This document shows positions 53,075 through 61,987 of a stretch of 64,000 nt of DNA, in pieces. Position numbers and translations under genes: made by a program. The stretch's first letter is position 1. The number at the start of each line of letters is the position of its first letter. The notes beneath the pieces were generated by a model. It saw nothing but the letters and a program-made list of their open reading frames with translations. It searched no databases and was not told the DNA's origin. Origin of the DNA: Saprospiraceae bacterium. Its GTDB lineage: Bacteria > Bacteroidota > Bacteroidia > Chitinophagales > Saprospiraceae. The stretch lies in assembly GCA_041392805.1 (NCBI GenBank), contig JAWKLJ010000001.1, positions 434,001-498,000 on the forward strand, in the 5' to 3' direction.

Positions 53075-53154
53075 CCTTGCAGGTGTTTTCCACGCCCCTT
53101 GCAGGTGTTTTCCGCGCCCCTTGCAGGTGTTTTCCACCTGCAAGGCGTTTTTTT
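53075..53154 (+). terminator. Terminator with triplicated left arm
   Basis: CCTTGCAGGTG (53119-53129) pairs with CACCTGCAAGG (53135-53145) and is followed by CGTTTTTTTTT. The sequence CCCCTTGCAGGTGTTTTCC occurs three times in tandem (from about 53073, 53095 and 53117), so three left arms compete for one right arm. It ends the fusion gene's transcript. Confidence 0.85.
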
Positions 53155-53946
53155 TTATTCCACCACCACTTCCGCACCTGCTGGCATCACAAAAAGCGCT
53201 CCATCCATAGCCTCCCTTGAGAGCATCAATTCACTTACCACCATCGGGTCCCGAGAAGGTTCCCCGATGACGCCCACTTTGTAATCATACCATTGCAATT
53301 GATGTGGGAGCAAGTTGCCATTTACAGTTTTCCAATCACTATACCTGATGAGTCTAAAGTTTTCACTAGGCGCTTTAGACTGGTAGGTGACCGTGTATGC
53401 CAACCAGGTCATCTGGTAAGTCTCCGGGTGGTAATAAAGGATATAATTGTCATCAGGAGAATCACCAACATTGGCTGCATAGGCTATCTTGATACCAGGA
53501 TATTCAATACCTTCAAAAGATAAGGGAGCAACCTCCTCATATCGAATCCCCGGGTCAGCTAGCACAAAAGGCATCGTAATAAAATAAAAATACAAATTGT
53601 GATAAAAGCGTGCCGAACCACTGTAATAAGCCGAGTCTTGTTTTAACCAAACATCCTTTCCATCATAACCGATAGTAAATTTTTCATTCTCCAATAAAAT
53701 TTTACGGGAAGGGAGGTCTATTTTATGGGTTTCTCCTTTGGCGGCAACGACATAGCTCATGCTTTGTTGACTTTGCCAGGTCGCTAATCCACCATGCGCA
53801 TCTAAGACTTTATTGAAAGACGCAGGAGCATGGGGGATGGTGACGGCTGCCGCAGCAGGGGAGGTGTCTGCCATTTCCTTTGGCGTCTCTTGGCAAGCAA
53901 AAAATGTTAGACTTAACGCAAAATACAGTGAAATACGGGATATCAT
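53155..53946 (-). CDS. DUF6503 family lipoprotein
   Basis: From the ATG at 53946 the product is about 263 residues with a lipoprotein signal (LYFALSLTFFACQETPKE). The body matches DUF6503 of Bacteroidota: FNKVLDAHGGLATW, KIDLPSRKILLENEKFTIGYDGKDVWLKQD, ARFYHNLYFYFITMPFVLADPG, GIKIAYAANVGDSPDDNYILYYHPET and WLAYTVTYQSK. The fold is probably LolA-like beta-rich. Function unknown. It follows the HAD gene by 61 bp, probably as one transcript. Confidence 0.9.
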   Translation of the reverse strand: MISRISLYFALSLTFFACQETPKEMADTSPAAAAVTIPHAPASFNKVLDAHGGLATWQSQQSMSYVVAAKGETHKIDLPSRKILLENEKFTIGYDGKDVWLKQDSAYYSGSARFYHNLYFYFITMPFVLADPGIRYEEVAPLSFEGIEYPGIKIAYAANVGDSPDDNYILYYHPETYQMTWLAYTVTYQSKAPSENFRLIRYSDWKTVNGNLLPHQLQWYDYKVGVIGEPSRDPMVVSELMLSREAMDGALFVMPAGAEVVVE

Positions 53947-54007
53947 AAGTTTTTCTTTTTGCAAAGGAAGGGCTAATCTTTTTAAAAAATTATCGTAGAG
54001 GCGACGA

Positions 54008-54616
54008 TTAGAGCACTCCTTTTTCACGCAGATCAGCCCGTAATTGTTCCGGGGTTTTAAAATGAATGGCAGGCATTCCTACGGCTATGGAAGCATGTAC
54101 ATTGGCTAAACTGTCATCCAAAAATACGGCCGATGCTGGATCAATAGCAAAACGCTCCAGCAATAAGTGGTAAATTTTAGGATCAGGCTTTTTTAAGTTT
54201 TCGTCCCCTGAAACTAAAATCCCTTCAAACCATTGCAAAAAATCGTAACGCTCCAAGGCGTGCGGGAAGGTTTCATTCGACCAATTGGTCAAGGCAAATA
54301 ATTGGTGCTCCCCTTTATCTTTAATTTCTTTAAGAATCTCCACCGTACCCTGTATTGGCCCGCCCAGCATCTCCGTCCAACGATCAAAATAAGCTCGGAT
54401 GGCCGATTCATATGCGGGAAAATCAGGAAGGAGTAAGTCGATAGCATCTGCCCATCGTCGCCCCGCATCTTGTTCCGCATTCCAGTGTGGTGAACAGACT
54501 TCTTTCAGAAAGTATTGCATTTCCGTTTCATCTTTGAAGATTTTTCGATAGAGATATTCAGGGTTCCAATCAACCAGTACTCCTCCCAAGTCAAAAACGA
54601 TGGTCTTTATTTCCAT
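54008..54616 (-). CDS. HAD family phosphatase (YihX-like)
   Basis: The 202-residue protein has the HAD motifs: FDLGGVLVDWNPEYL (residues 8-22, nucleophile Asp at 9), TNWS (about 111-114), KKPDPKIYHLLLERF with the motif III Lys, and VFLDDSLANV. The second motif I position is Gly instead of the usual Asp, as in YihX-type sugar phosphatases. The cap is four-helical. Substrate unknown, possibly a sugar phosphate. Confidence 0.93.
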   Translation of the reverse strand: MEIKTIVFDLGGVLVDWNPEYLYRKIFKDETEMQYFLKEVCSPHWNAEQDAGRRWADAIDLLLPDFPAYESAIRAYFDRWTEMLGGPIQGTVEILKEIKDKGEHQLFALTNWSNETFPHALERYDFLQWFEGILVSGDENLKKPDPKIYHLLLERFAIDPASAVFLDDSLANVHASIAVGMPAIHFKTPEQLRADLREKGVL

Positions 54617-55282
54617 ACCAAATGGTGTTTTTCAGGTGAGGCGCAAAGGTAGATAGCTTGTAGCATATTTCCCCATACAGGTTGAAATAATAGCCGAGAT
54701 AGACTTTAGAAGCTGCCAAGCTGATTTCACCTATTACTTAAGCGCTTGTTTGGACTTCAAATTTACCTGTCTTGTCGACAAAAAAGGGGTGTTTATCCAA
54801 AATTCAAATATGGGCTTTCTAATTTTATAATCATTGGGATATTTTTAATATCTTTCTACTTCAATAAGTACAAACTCTTCCTCTCTACGGTATTTTTTCA
54901 ACATTACTTACAATGTCATTAGGGTATTTACCAATTGGCGGACAGCCAAAGGTTTAAATATTCCACTGGGCGCCCCTTCTAAGACTGAACGAGGCAGCGT
55001 GATGAAATAGGACTACCTCCGGTAGTTTAAAATTCGGAAAGGAGAATGTTTTTAAGCGTTCCAAGATGTAGCGTTTCCGACTTCCCATTTCGAACTTCCG
55101 ATTTTGTCCAAGCTTAGACGGGTGCCCTTCCACTGTTCAATAGGCTTAATTGGTATACGAAAAATAGCTGAATATCAAGCAGCCCAAGCAATATTGTTTA
55201 CGAGCAATTTATGTTCGCTTGAGACATTTCTAAGCCATGCAAACCGTACAATTTTCAATTCAAAATAGTAGAATCATTGACA
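54617..55282. other. Long intergenic region without a gene
   Basis: About 660 bp hold no credible frame. AAGCGCTTGTTTGGACTTC (about 54739-54757) resembles the ends of the MITE at 43839-44006. CGACTTCCCATTTCGAACTTCCGA (about 55078) resembles AGTCGGAAGTCGG near 14590. The AraC gene's promoter presumably lies in the last 100 bp. Confidence 0.4.
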
Positions 55283-55696
55283 ATGTTTTACAATCTATCT
55301 GAATCTTTATGGCAAAACGATCGACAACTCAAACATCGTGTAGCCAGTATCCAAGCTAGTAAAGAAAGTACTAGAGAAGAGTTACATCGCCGCTTGCTGT
55401 TGTCTATCGCATACATTCATAGCCACCTTGGCCAGAAAATGCTGATCAAAGATATTGCCAAAGCGGCTATGCTCTCGGAGTTTCATTTCTTGCGCACTTT
55501 CAAGCAATGTTATGGGGTATCGCCCAATCAATACCTTACGAAGGTTCGAATGGAAAGGGCAGCCAAGCTTCTCCATCAACGTCCCGGCATTCCTGTCAAA
55601 GAAATTGCAGACCAGTGTGGTTACCAGGATCTTCATTATTTTAGTAAAACCTTTAAAAAGACCTATGGCGTTACGCCTTCAGGTTTTCGGGAGTAA
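55283..55696 (+). CDS. Short AraC family transcriptional regulator
   Basis: About 137 residues from the ATG at 55283 (an in-frame TTG two codons earlier is possible). The C-terminal 100 residues are the AraC double helix-turn-helix: LLLSIAYIHSHLGQKMLIKDIAKAAMLSEFHFLRTFKQCYGVSPNQYL and IPVKEIADQCGYQDLHYFSKTFKKTYGVTPSGFR. Only about 35 residues precede it, so there is no full ligand-binding domain. The length suits a small regulator, but loss of an upstream part cannot be excluded. Target unknown; the convergent O-acetylation genes are neighbours. Confidence 0.9.
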   Translation: MFYNLSESLWQNDRQLKHRVASIQASKESTREELHRRLLLSIAYIHSHLGQKMLIKDIAKAAMLSEFHFLRTFKQCYGVSPNQYLTKVRMERAAKLLHQRPGIPVKEIADQCGYQDLHYFSKTFKKTYGVTPSGFRE

Positions 55697-55709
55697 ATGG
55701 GCCAATTTA

Positions 55710-56861
55710 TTACCATTTGGCATCAGCCGGCGGGTTTTCCATCAGGTTAAAAATCAAGCCTTCCCATACCATTTGGAGGTAGATAGCTGACTGTTCTTGC
55801 TCAAAAATGGGCTGGTTGAATTGGTGTCGCCAATTGTCAAATAGGAAAAAACTCCGGCTAAAATGCTCCGCAAGCGGAAGAATCGTTGCTGAAGCAAAAG
55901 ATTCTCTTACCACAAAAAGTGATGGCAAATCAGGTCTATTCATTCGCTTATCAATCACGTAATCATCTTTAAAAGGGAAGTCATGTGGCGCAGGATACTG
56001 GCGAAGACTATCCCTTGCCAACATCGGAATATTGGGGGTCAAAACGGGAACGCTTTCTTTAAGTTCTTTGTCTATCCCCAGCATCTGAGCCAGGGTCATT
56101 CCATCAAAAGTAGCATAGGGAAAGGTATAATCGTTGAAAGAAAGCGGCTCTATACTGGGAAAATCCACCCTGAGCCGTTTGAGGATCACCTGAGCCGCCA
56201 ATAACCCCGTTATATCATTCCAATGGTGATCCGTCTGATAATACAACAAGGTATCTGTCTGTGCTTTTTTCTCCAGAATAGGCTCAAAGAGATCTATATA
56301 ACTAATGTCCGTCTTCTGCTGAAGGTAATCAATCAATTGCTGGGTACAAGTCTTCTCATTAAGCTTTTTGACGCCTGCCGGAAGGTACTCAGGGTATATA
56401 GAATGTTTTTGTGGTGGAATGGTCAGATAATATTTTGCACCAGACGCCTCTACGATCAGTTTGCGACGGGTCAATTCCTGTGCGATTTGCCCCAATTGTT
56501 GTTCCGTAAACTGAAACTTCCCTCTATAGATATCCAATTGAAAGCCCGCTTTGAACAACCAACCCGCCTTCCCTACCAGTACTTTTTCTGGTAGTGCTGA
56601 TTGCTTAAAAGTATAGTAATTGATATAATTGTTTAGACGAATCAGGTTATTCCGCCAATAAAAGTGGTCATTATAATAAGCCTCATAATCCTTGGGAAAG
56701 GGGTCGAGGAAACTCAATTTCAGCTGGGGCTTTTTGGCTAGGACACGCCGCTCTTGCAACTCCATTTGTGGTAGAATATGGGCATAATGATCCATCCAAT
56801 AAAAACCTATTAGCCCAAAAAACAGCAGCGGCAATGCGATTTTATATCCTTTTGACATCAT
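55710..56861 (-). CDS. DHHW/AlgX-like extracytoplasmic O-acetylation protein
   Basis: The 383-residue protein has an N-terminal membrane anchor (about 6-24) and an SGNH-type domain like AlgJ/AlgX: EVLVGKAGWLF-like segment (KVLVGKAGWLFKAG), YLTIPPQKHSIYPEYLP, YYQTDHHWND (DHHW motif near residue 212) and VRESFASATI with the Ser near 320. It probably moves acetyl groups onto an exported polysaccharide. It follows the MBOAT gene by 11 bp and forms an operon with it. Two adjacent ATGs make the start uncertain by one codon. Confidence 0.9.
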   Translation of the reverse strand: MMSKGYKIALPLLFFGLIGFYWMDHYAHILPQMELQERRVLAKKPQLKLSFLDPFPKDYEAYYNDHFYWRNNLIRLNNYINYYTFKQSALPEKVLVGKAGWLFKAGFQLDIYRGKFQFTEQQLGQIAQELTRRKLIVEASGAKYYLTIPPQKHSIYPEYLPAGVKKLNEKTCTQQLIDYLQQKTDISYIDLFEPILEKKAQTDTLLYYQTDHHWNDITGLLAAQVILKRLRVDFPSIEPLSFNDYTFPYATFDGMTLAQMLGIDKELKESVPVLTPNIPMLARDSLRQYPAPHDFPFKDDYVIDKRMNRPDLPSLFVVRESFASATILPLAEHFSRSFFLFDNWRHQFNQPIFEQEQSAIYLQMVWEGLIFNLMENPPADAKW

Positions 56862-56872
56862 GAATCATTTGC

Positions 56873-58306
56873 TCAAAACCGAAAGTAAATAAATGGATTA
56901 TAAGAATTTGTCGCTAAATGCATGCTGCACCACAAAAAGATCAGCATTAAAGCCAACGCTCCACCAATTCCCCCAATATTAGCCAATTGTTTGGTCCGAA
57001 GGACGCTATTCAATCGTTCCACCGCCTGCTTGGCCAGTGGGGTGGCGGTTAATAAACCAATGGCTAAGGCCAAAAGGAATTCTCGATTTAAGTAGGAAGA
57101 AATATCCAACCGAAATTCCGTTTTCCATCCAACGCCAAAGAGTGCTTTATAATACGCCAGCGCATACGATAAATGGTCGGCACGAAACAATACCCAGGCT
57201 AAAACGACAACCAGTAACGTATAAACATGCGCTAAGGGCCGGGGGCACCTCGCTAACCATTTTTCCAGTCCCCATTTTTCTATTACGATAAAGCCCCCAT
57301 GCATTAACCCCCATAAGATAAAGGTCCAATTGGCGCCATGCCAAAGCCCCGTCAGCAAAAAAACGATCAACAAATTGAGGTAGGTCCGCTGAATTGACTT
57401 TCGGTTGCCCCCTAATGGGATGTATAGGTAATCCCGGAACCATTGTGAAAGGGAGATGTGCCAACGCCGCCAAAATTCCCTCACAGAACGGGCTATATAG
57501 GGGAAATTAAAATTCTCAGGAATAACAAAGCCAAACATACGGCCCAGTCCAATGGCCATATCTGAATAGCCTGAAAAATCAAAATAAATCTGCAGGCTAT
57601 AAGCCACCAATCCGATCCAGGCGACCTGCCAATCCAGGCTAGCCGGGTTCACCGCAAATACTTCATCTGCCAGCAGGGCAAAATTATTAGCTAGTAAAAC
57701 TTTTTTCGCCAGGCCTATGATAAACCGCTCAATCCCCACGGCCGTGTTCTCTCCATTCATTTGCCGTTTGACCAATTGTTGTTCCAAATCGTGGTACCTC
57801 ACAATGGGTCCTGCAATCAATTGAGGAAAAAGAGCGATGTATAAACCTAAATGATCCAGCCTTTTTTGAACTACACATTGCTGCCTATAGACGTCTACTA
57901 AATAAGAAATAGCCTGGAAGGTAAAAAAAGAAATGCCTAAAGGTAAAACTATGTCGGGAAGGCTAATGTCGCCCATCCCCATAGCGACCAGACCTACATT
58001 CAGCTGACTAATGAAAAAGACGGTGTATTTAAACAGGAACAGCATCCCCAAATTCATGGCAACCCCGATCAATAATACCTTCTTCGCGCCGGGCTTCCCT
58101 CTATAGCGACCCAATAATCGCCCAAAGCCATAATTTATGACAATCGAAAGTACGAGAATCGCGGTATAACTCACGCCGCCCCAGGCGTAAAAAAACAGAC
58201 TAGCCCATAACAACAGGGCATTTCGCCAACTTTTAGGTGCAAGCCAGACGACCAGCAGTACGATCGGCAGAAAACCGTAGAGAAAAAGAAGCGAACTAAA
58301 AAGCAT
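56873..58306 (-). CDS. MBOAT family O-acyltransferase (AlgI-like)
   Basis: The 477-residue membrane protein has about twelve helices and the MBOAT signatures: GISFFTFQAISYLVDVYR (about 128-145), the YFDFSGYSDMAIGLGRMFG segment, FWRRWHISLSQWFRDYLYIPLGGNRK with its His, and the active-site His in GLWHGANWTFILWG near 325. It transfers acyl groups from the cytosol across the membrane to the DHHW partner encoded next to it, to acetylate a surface polysaccharide. No polysaccharide synthase is in the window. Confidence 0.95.
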   Translation of the reverse strand: MLFSSLLFLYGFLPIVLLVVWLAPKSWRNALLLWASLFFYAWGGVSYTAILVLSIVINYGFGRLLGRYRGKPGAKKVLLIGVAMNLGMLFLFKYTVFFISQLNVGLVAMGMGDISLPDIVLPLGISFFTFQAISYLVDVYRQQCVVQKRLDHLGLYIALFPQLIAGPIVRYHDLEQQLVKRQMNGENTAVGIERFIIGLAKKVLLANNFALLADEVFAVNPASLDWQVAWIGLVAYSLQIYFDFSGYSDMAIGLGRMFGFVIPENFNFPYIARSVREFWRRWHISLSQWFRDYLYIPLGGNRKSIQRTYLNLLIVFLLTGLWHGANWTFILWGLMHGGFIVIEKWGLEKWLARCPRPLAHVYTLLVVVLAWVLFRADHLSYALAYYKALFGVGWKTEFRLDISSYLNREFLLALAIGLLTATPLAKQAVERLNSVLRTKQLANIGGIGGALALMLIFLWCSMHLATNSYNPFIYFRF

Positions 58307-58331
58307 AGATAAAATAATAATCAGCTTCGCA

Positions 58332-58383
58332 AGACATCAGAAGCTCCTCTAAAAAGTACCGCAGTAAACTTCTGGTGTCTGAG
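58332..58383. repeat. Hairpin repeat family, copy 2
   Basis: AGACATCAGAAG (58332-58343) and CTTCTGGTGTCT (58370-58381) pair with one G-T pair, and the loop contains GTACCGC-G-TAAA as in the copy at 47643-47701. It lies about 40 bp after the stop of the gene at 58423 (minus strand), again in a 3' position. Confidence 0.7.
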
Positions 58384-58422
58384 ACAAGGCAAAGGAGGCA
58401 GCCATTCGGCCCGCCACTCCCC

Positions 58423-58881
58423 TTATGCGCCGCTTGTCTTTTTCCGCTTAAGGGTAATTCGTCCACGGCTTCGCATCGGGAAAAAAGGGTCTGTGCGTTT
58501 TTCCTGCCAATAACCTTCCAAGCTGGAATCCCAGATACTGCGGTTGAAAATCAGTTGGTACTTGCGATCATAAGGCGGAGTAGTTTCTTTTCCCTCGGTC
58601 GGTCGAAAAAAAACATCTTCAAGATAAATGGATTGGTCACCATATAATATTCCTCCAATATCCATCTCTATGACCTTATCCGGTGCTAGATAGATAAAAG
58701 AACGGCCTTTCAAACCATTTTTCCCAGTTCGTGTTAAGACCAATTCAAATTTGTATCCAGCTGTGGAATGAATCCCCCCATGGGTAATCCAACCTTCCCA
58801 GCTTCCTTCCAGGCCATTTTGGGCCAATAGGAATACATGCAATATTCCTGATATGGAAAGTGTAAGTATCAATTTTTGCAT
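58423..58881 (-). CDS. Small secreted protein of unknown function
   Basis: The 152-residue product has a signal peptide (LTLSISGILHVFLLAQ) and strand-rich sequence starting GLEGSWEGWITHGG, with YKFELVLTRTGKNGLKGRSFIYL and RGRITLKRKK at the end. This up-and-down pattern suggests a small beta-barrel as in lipocalin-like proteins, but I do not recognise a family. A hairpin repeat follows its stop. Confidence 0.65.
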   Translation of the reverse strand: MQKLILTLSISGILHVFLLAQNGLEGSWEGWITHGGIHSTAGYKFELVLTRTGKNGLKGRSFIYLAPDKVIEMDIGGILYGDQSIYLEDVFFRPTEGKETTPPYDRKYQLIFNRSIWDSSLEGYWQEKRTDPFFPMRSRGRITLKRKKTSGA

Positions 58882-59179
58882 GTTCGGCTCGCGTTTTTTG
58901 AAGAACTACTAAAAAAAAGGGTATATCCATGGTTTTACAAGGATATACCTGGTAGTTTTTTCGAAGAAGCCTTAAGATATATTACTATGTGGAAATAATT
59001 AAAATTTTAACATTATTTTTTGGGATGGTGAATTAATAAATTGCGTTTTTAGACGACGTTATTTTGTCATCTGGCCAGACAAAAAGTGTAGGCAATGCAA
59101 GACATTGACGAGGCTTTTTAACGCAGCATGATGGCAAAAGAACAAGTCCAAAAATGTAAAGTTATTATTTCACCATCGT
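58882..59179. other. Intergenic region, no gene seen
   Basis: About 300 bp; A/T-rich, no clear terminator or promoter. TAGACGACG and GCATGATGGC blocks near 59050-59130 recall the CGTCGTTA/GATGGC element parts at 49267-49345, weakly. Confidence 0.3.
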
Positions 59180-60253
59180 TTAGTGCGCAGGGGAGTTTAG
59201 CATTTGCGCTACATATGCACGAAGGTCTTCCATTTGCTGGTTACTCATCTTTTCTTGGGTATAGTTAGGCATATAAGCTCGTTTGCCATTGAGTGGGGAG
59301 GTACCATAACGAGCCACTTGGTAAACAGAATAGCGGGTATACCGTGGAAAATGGTGTTCCAGGTGCTTAAAGGAAAAAGTAGACTCATCTAATCGATAAA
59401 AAGCATATCGGCCATTCTCATGACAATGCAGGCAACTCAATTCGTATATTAATTTGCCATTTTCAGCATTACCTTCATATGGATAACCCCCTTTCCGATC
59501 TTCTGGTGGCGTGATAAAGGTCGCTGGCGACCCTGCCAGGTATTTTTGTTTAAGTAAATTTATCATTTCCTGCTTGTTGCCGTTCCCAATTAGGGCTTGA
59601 TCCAAGGCATTCCATTCTTTTTCCTTGAGCGATAAGTCTTTCACTTTCAGGTCAATTGTCCACAAATAAGCCAAAATGGATTCTATTTCCCAATCTCGGA
59701 GGGTCCGACCTTGTGCGCATTCCTCTGCACATAATTGGATAGCCGACCGAATATCGTTTTGAGCCTCACTGACCAGGTCGCCATACTTCTTTCGGTAGTC
59801 GCCATTATAAAAACTAGTCCGGTTAACAGCCCCGTAAAGGGTTGTTCCCTGCAAAAAAGGAAGGCCTTTATCTTTGACGTATAGCAGGCGTGCCTGAGGA
59901 TCAGACACACTCAGGTCGGGGTCTTCTTTTTCAATATTATGGCAACTTGTACAGACAAAATGTTTGCTTTGTTTGGTCATTTTGAGTCCTCCAGGCCCTC
60001 GGCTGAAGCCTGATTTCACCAACTCCTCCCCTACTGCCGCAGAAACCAAGGGCATCTCGGTTTGAACTTTGTGAGGCAGCGGCGTATCTCCCAGCGCTTC
60101 TAAGATTTCAGCTAGGCTCGACACTGTGGTCAAGACCATTTTCTCCTTTCCTTCTTTTTCATTTATCATGCTTTGGGCATCCACATCAGGCCATCGCCAA
60201 GCCATCCATGTACACAAGGTCAGTATAAAAGCAGTATAAAAGATAGGCTTCAT
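59180..60253 (-). CDS. Periplasmic dihaem cytochrome c
   Basis: From the ATG at 60253 the product is 357 residues with a signal peptide (IFYTAFILTLCTWMAW...DAQ). There are two haem sites: FVCTSCHNIEKEDP at about residue 124 and LSCLHCHENGRYAF at about 273. Candidate distal Met residues are in KRAYMPNYTQEKMS near the C-terminus, the usual position of a class I cytochrome c. It is the last of three closely spaced genes with a beta-barrel and a CX4CH lipoprotein. It should transfer electrons outside the inner membrane; partners unknown. Confidence 0.85.
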   Translation of the reverse strand: MKPIFYTAFILTLCTWMAWRWPDVDAQSMINEKEGKEKMVLTTVSSLAEILEALGDTPLPHKVQTEMPLVSAAVGEELVKSGFSRGPGGLKMTKQSKHFVCTSCHNIEKEDPDLSVSDPQARLLYVKDKGLPFLQGTTLYGAVNRTSFYNGDYRKKYGDLVSEAQNDIRSAIQLCAEECAQGRTLRDWEIESILAYLWTIDLKVKDLSLKEKEWNALDQALIGNGNKQEMINLLKQKYLAGSPATFITPPEDRKGGYPYEGNAENGKLIYELSCLHCHENGRYAFYRLDESTFSFKHLEHHFPRYTRYSVYQVARYGTSPLNGKRAYMPNYTQEKMSNQQMEDLRAYVAQMLNSPAH

Positions 60254-60285
60254 TGCTACATTTTTTTGCAAGTTACAAATGGTCA

Positions 60286-61317
60286 TTACAGATTAAACAG
60301 TCTAGAAATCGTAAACCCCAATCTAAACTGACCTTCCCCCCAATTGCTAGTCGTATAGGGAATATAATCCGTCTCCATCAAGGCAGTCGTGTTGGTCAAG
60401 TTAATTTGGAAAACATGCCCGCCCGTATCAAATTCCAAACCAAAACCCAGCGGCGTATAAAAACCATTCACCGCTTTTCGGCGCTCAGAAAAAGGAAAGG
60501 TTGCGTCCGTCAAAAAGGCCATCACCTTCGTCAACTGAATTCGAGCACCTACACCTAAGGAAAAAATCCCGTTTTCATCCTCAAACGGTACGAGGTTACG
60601 CTGGGTATAAGCAGGGATCAATTGTATAGAAAACCGGTCAGAAAATTTTCGGGCGATCACTAACTCCACATTAGTAGCCATCCGATGAGCGAATTTTGGA
60701 AAACTTCGGATAATATCAGGATTATCTTCAATCTTTTCAGCAGTAGAAAGCGAAGCGATTCCCACGAGAGCCATAGAAACGGGAACCTTGTTATCAGTCG
60801 TCTGCTGCAAAAAACGAAGCTTGAAAACACCATTTAGCAACTGCCTCAAACCAGAATTCCCATTGGGCATAGAGCCCGCCCCCTTTGTCCGGTGCAGGCC
60901 AAGCATTAAGTGGTCCGACACGCCATATTCGACACCAAACAAAATGTCTGCGGCATTCTCCATACCAAAAAAGGTCTTATACCCGCCATTATCCCCTGCC
61001 AAATCGCCAAACCTATGGCTAATGCGTACATCCAGCTTGCGCTTAGGAAGCGTTTCTACCGAATGGGCATTTATCACACGAGTATCCTTAAAGGTTTGGT
61101 GAATTTTTTCTTGGGCATTCCCTCGCCAGGCTATGCCCAGGAGTATAAAGACCAAGAGCAGACGGCTAGTAAAGCTGAATACAGGCGACCATTGAAACCC
61201 TATTGGCCAAGGGCTACTACTTTCATATGGCTTTCTGCTCTCCGCATTCGCTTTTAATTTAAATCCCCTGTTCAAATAACGGGGAATGATCATGGCGTTA
61301 AAAATATGCTTTAACAT
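60286..61317 (-). CDS. DUF5777 family beta-barrel protein
   Basis: The 343-residue product matches DUF5777: the opening TRVINAHSVETLPKRKLDVRISHRFGDL, then GGYKTFFGMENAADI, GVEYGVSDHLMLGLHRT and the end GQFRLGFTISRLFNL. The mature part is beta-strand-rich and probably an outer-membrane barrel. A signal-like hydrophobic stretch (LLLVFILLGIAWRGNAQ) lies at residues about 53-69, unusually far in, so the true start may be later or the leader extended. It sits 32 bp before the dihaem cytochrome start and 14 bp after the lipoprotein stop. Confidence 0.85.
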   Translation of the reverse strand: MLKHIFNAMIIPRYLNRGFKLKANAESRKPYESSSPWPIGFQWSPVFSFTSRLLLVFILLGIAWRGNAQEKIHQTFKDTRVINAHSVETLPKRKLDVRISHRFGDLAGDNGGYKTFFGMENAADILFGVEYGVSDHLMLGLHRTKGAGSMPNGNSGLRQLLNGVFKLRFLQQTTDNKVPVSMALVGIASLSTAEKIEDNPDIIRSFPKFAHRMATNVELVIARKFSDRFSIQLIPAYTQRNLVPFEDENGIFSLGVGARIQLTKVMAFLTDATFPFSERRKAVNGFYTPLGFGLEFDTGGHVFQINLTNTTALMETDYIPYTTSNWGEGQFRLGFTISRLFNL

Positions 61318-61331
61318 GCTTATCCAGGTAT

Positions 61332-61706
61332 TTAATCTTCAGGGAAATTATTGTCCAACCAACAACGAATCAGGTTCAACTCTTCATCCGTCAAGGCAAA
61401 GGGGCGATTATTAGGTACAAAGTCCGGTGGCATTCCTAAGGTAGGATCATCCTTAATATTGAGCACTCGATTTTTGAATTCCCCATTCTCTAAATAAGGG
61501 AGTAAACCATTAAAACTAAGGAAGTTCCCAGGAGCTGTATCCAGGTGGCAAGTACTATATGCGCAAGTCTCATCTATAATAGGTTTGATCATGGCCACAT
61601 AAGTCACATTGAGGTTTTCACAATCGCCTTTTATGGGCTCTCCTAAACTATCATGTGTACAGGAAAAAAAAAGGAGGAGATAGGTAAGGGAAATTAATCT
61701 GATCAT
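61332..61706 (-). CDS. Lipoprotein with CX4CH haem-like motif
   Basis: From the ATG at 61706 the product is 124 residues with a lipoprotein signal (LTYLLLFFSCTHDS, Cys at 16). The sequence TYVAMIKPIIDETCAYSTCH resembles the start of cytochrome c-like domains, but the site is C-A-Y-S-T-C-H (CX4CH), not CxxCH. LGMPPDF near the middle could give an axial Met, and TDEELNLIRCWLDNNFP is the typical C-terminal helix. It is the first gene of a three-gene operon with DUF5777 and the dihaem cytochrome. Confidence 0.75.
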   Translation of the reverse strand: MIRLISLTYLLLFFSCTHDSLGEPIKGDCENLNVTYVAMIKPIIDETCAYSTCHLDTAPGNFLSFNGLLPYLENGEFKNRVLNIKDDPTLGMPPDFVPNNRPFALTDEELNLIRCWLDNNFPED

Positions 61707-61954
61707 TTTTGTAATTAGCGTTTCAATCAAAAAGAAAACCATAGTGTGCTTCGATTATCCAATATTTGGCCTCTTTAGTGATGGCCAGGTAATCGGAATA
61801 AACGGAAATTCAAAACGAATGTTACCATCTCTTAAAAGGGATTTTCTTTTTTTTTTGAACAATCCGCCAAGCATAATTGTATATCTTTATCAAGTAGCCG
61901 TACTAAGAAATCCTAGTCTTAGTCGAAAAGGATGGATATGTGCGAGCTAAATTG

Positions 61955-61962
61955 TATTTTTG
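61955..61962 (+). promoter_or_regulatory. -7 box TATTTTTG before bacilliredoxin
   Basis: TATTTTTG matches TAnnTTTG and lies 25 bp before the ATG. No good -33 element is seen. Confidence 0.4.
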
Positions 61963-61987
61963 TAGAAATAAATTAAAACTAAAAGGT

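Noticed and set aside
55237..55302. A frameshifted N-terminal extension of the AraC regulator (21 codons from ATG at 55237)
   Set aside because: The frame stops quickly and I cannot show homology to the N-terminus of longer regulators; the short form is complete by itself.
61744..61950. 68-codon frame upstream of bacilliredoxin
   Set aside because: It overlaps the likely promoter region and has no recognisable domain.
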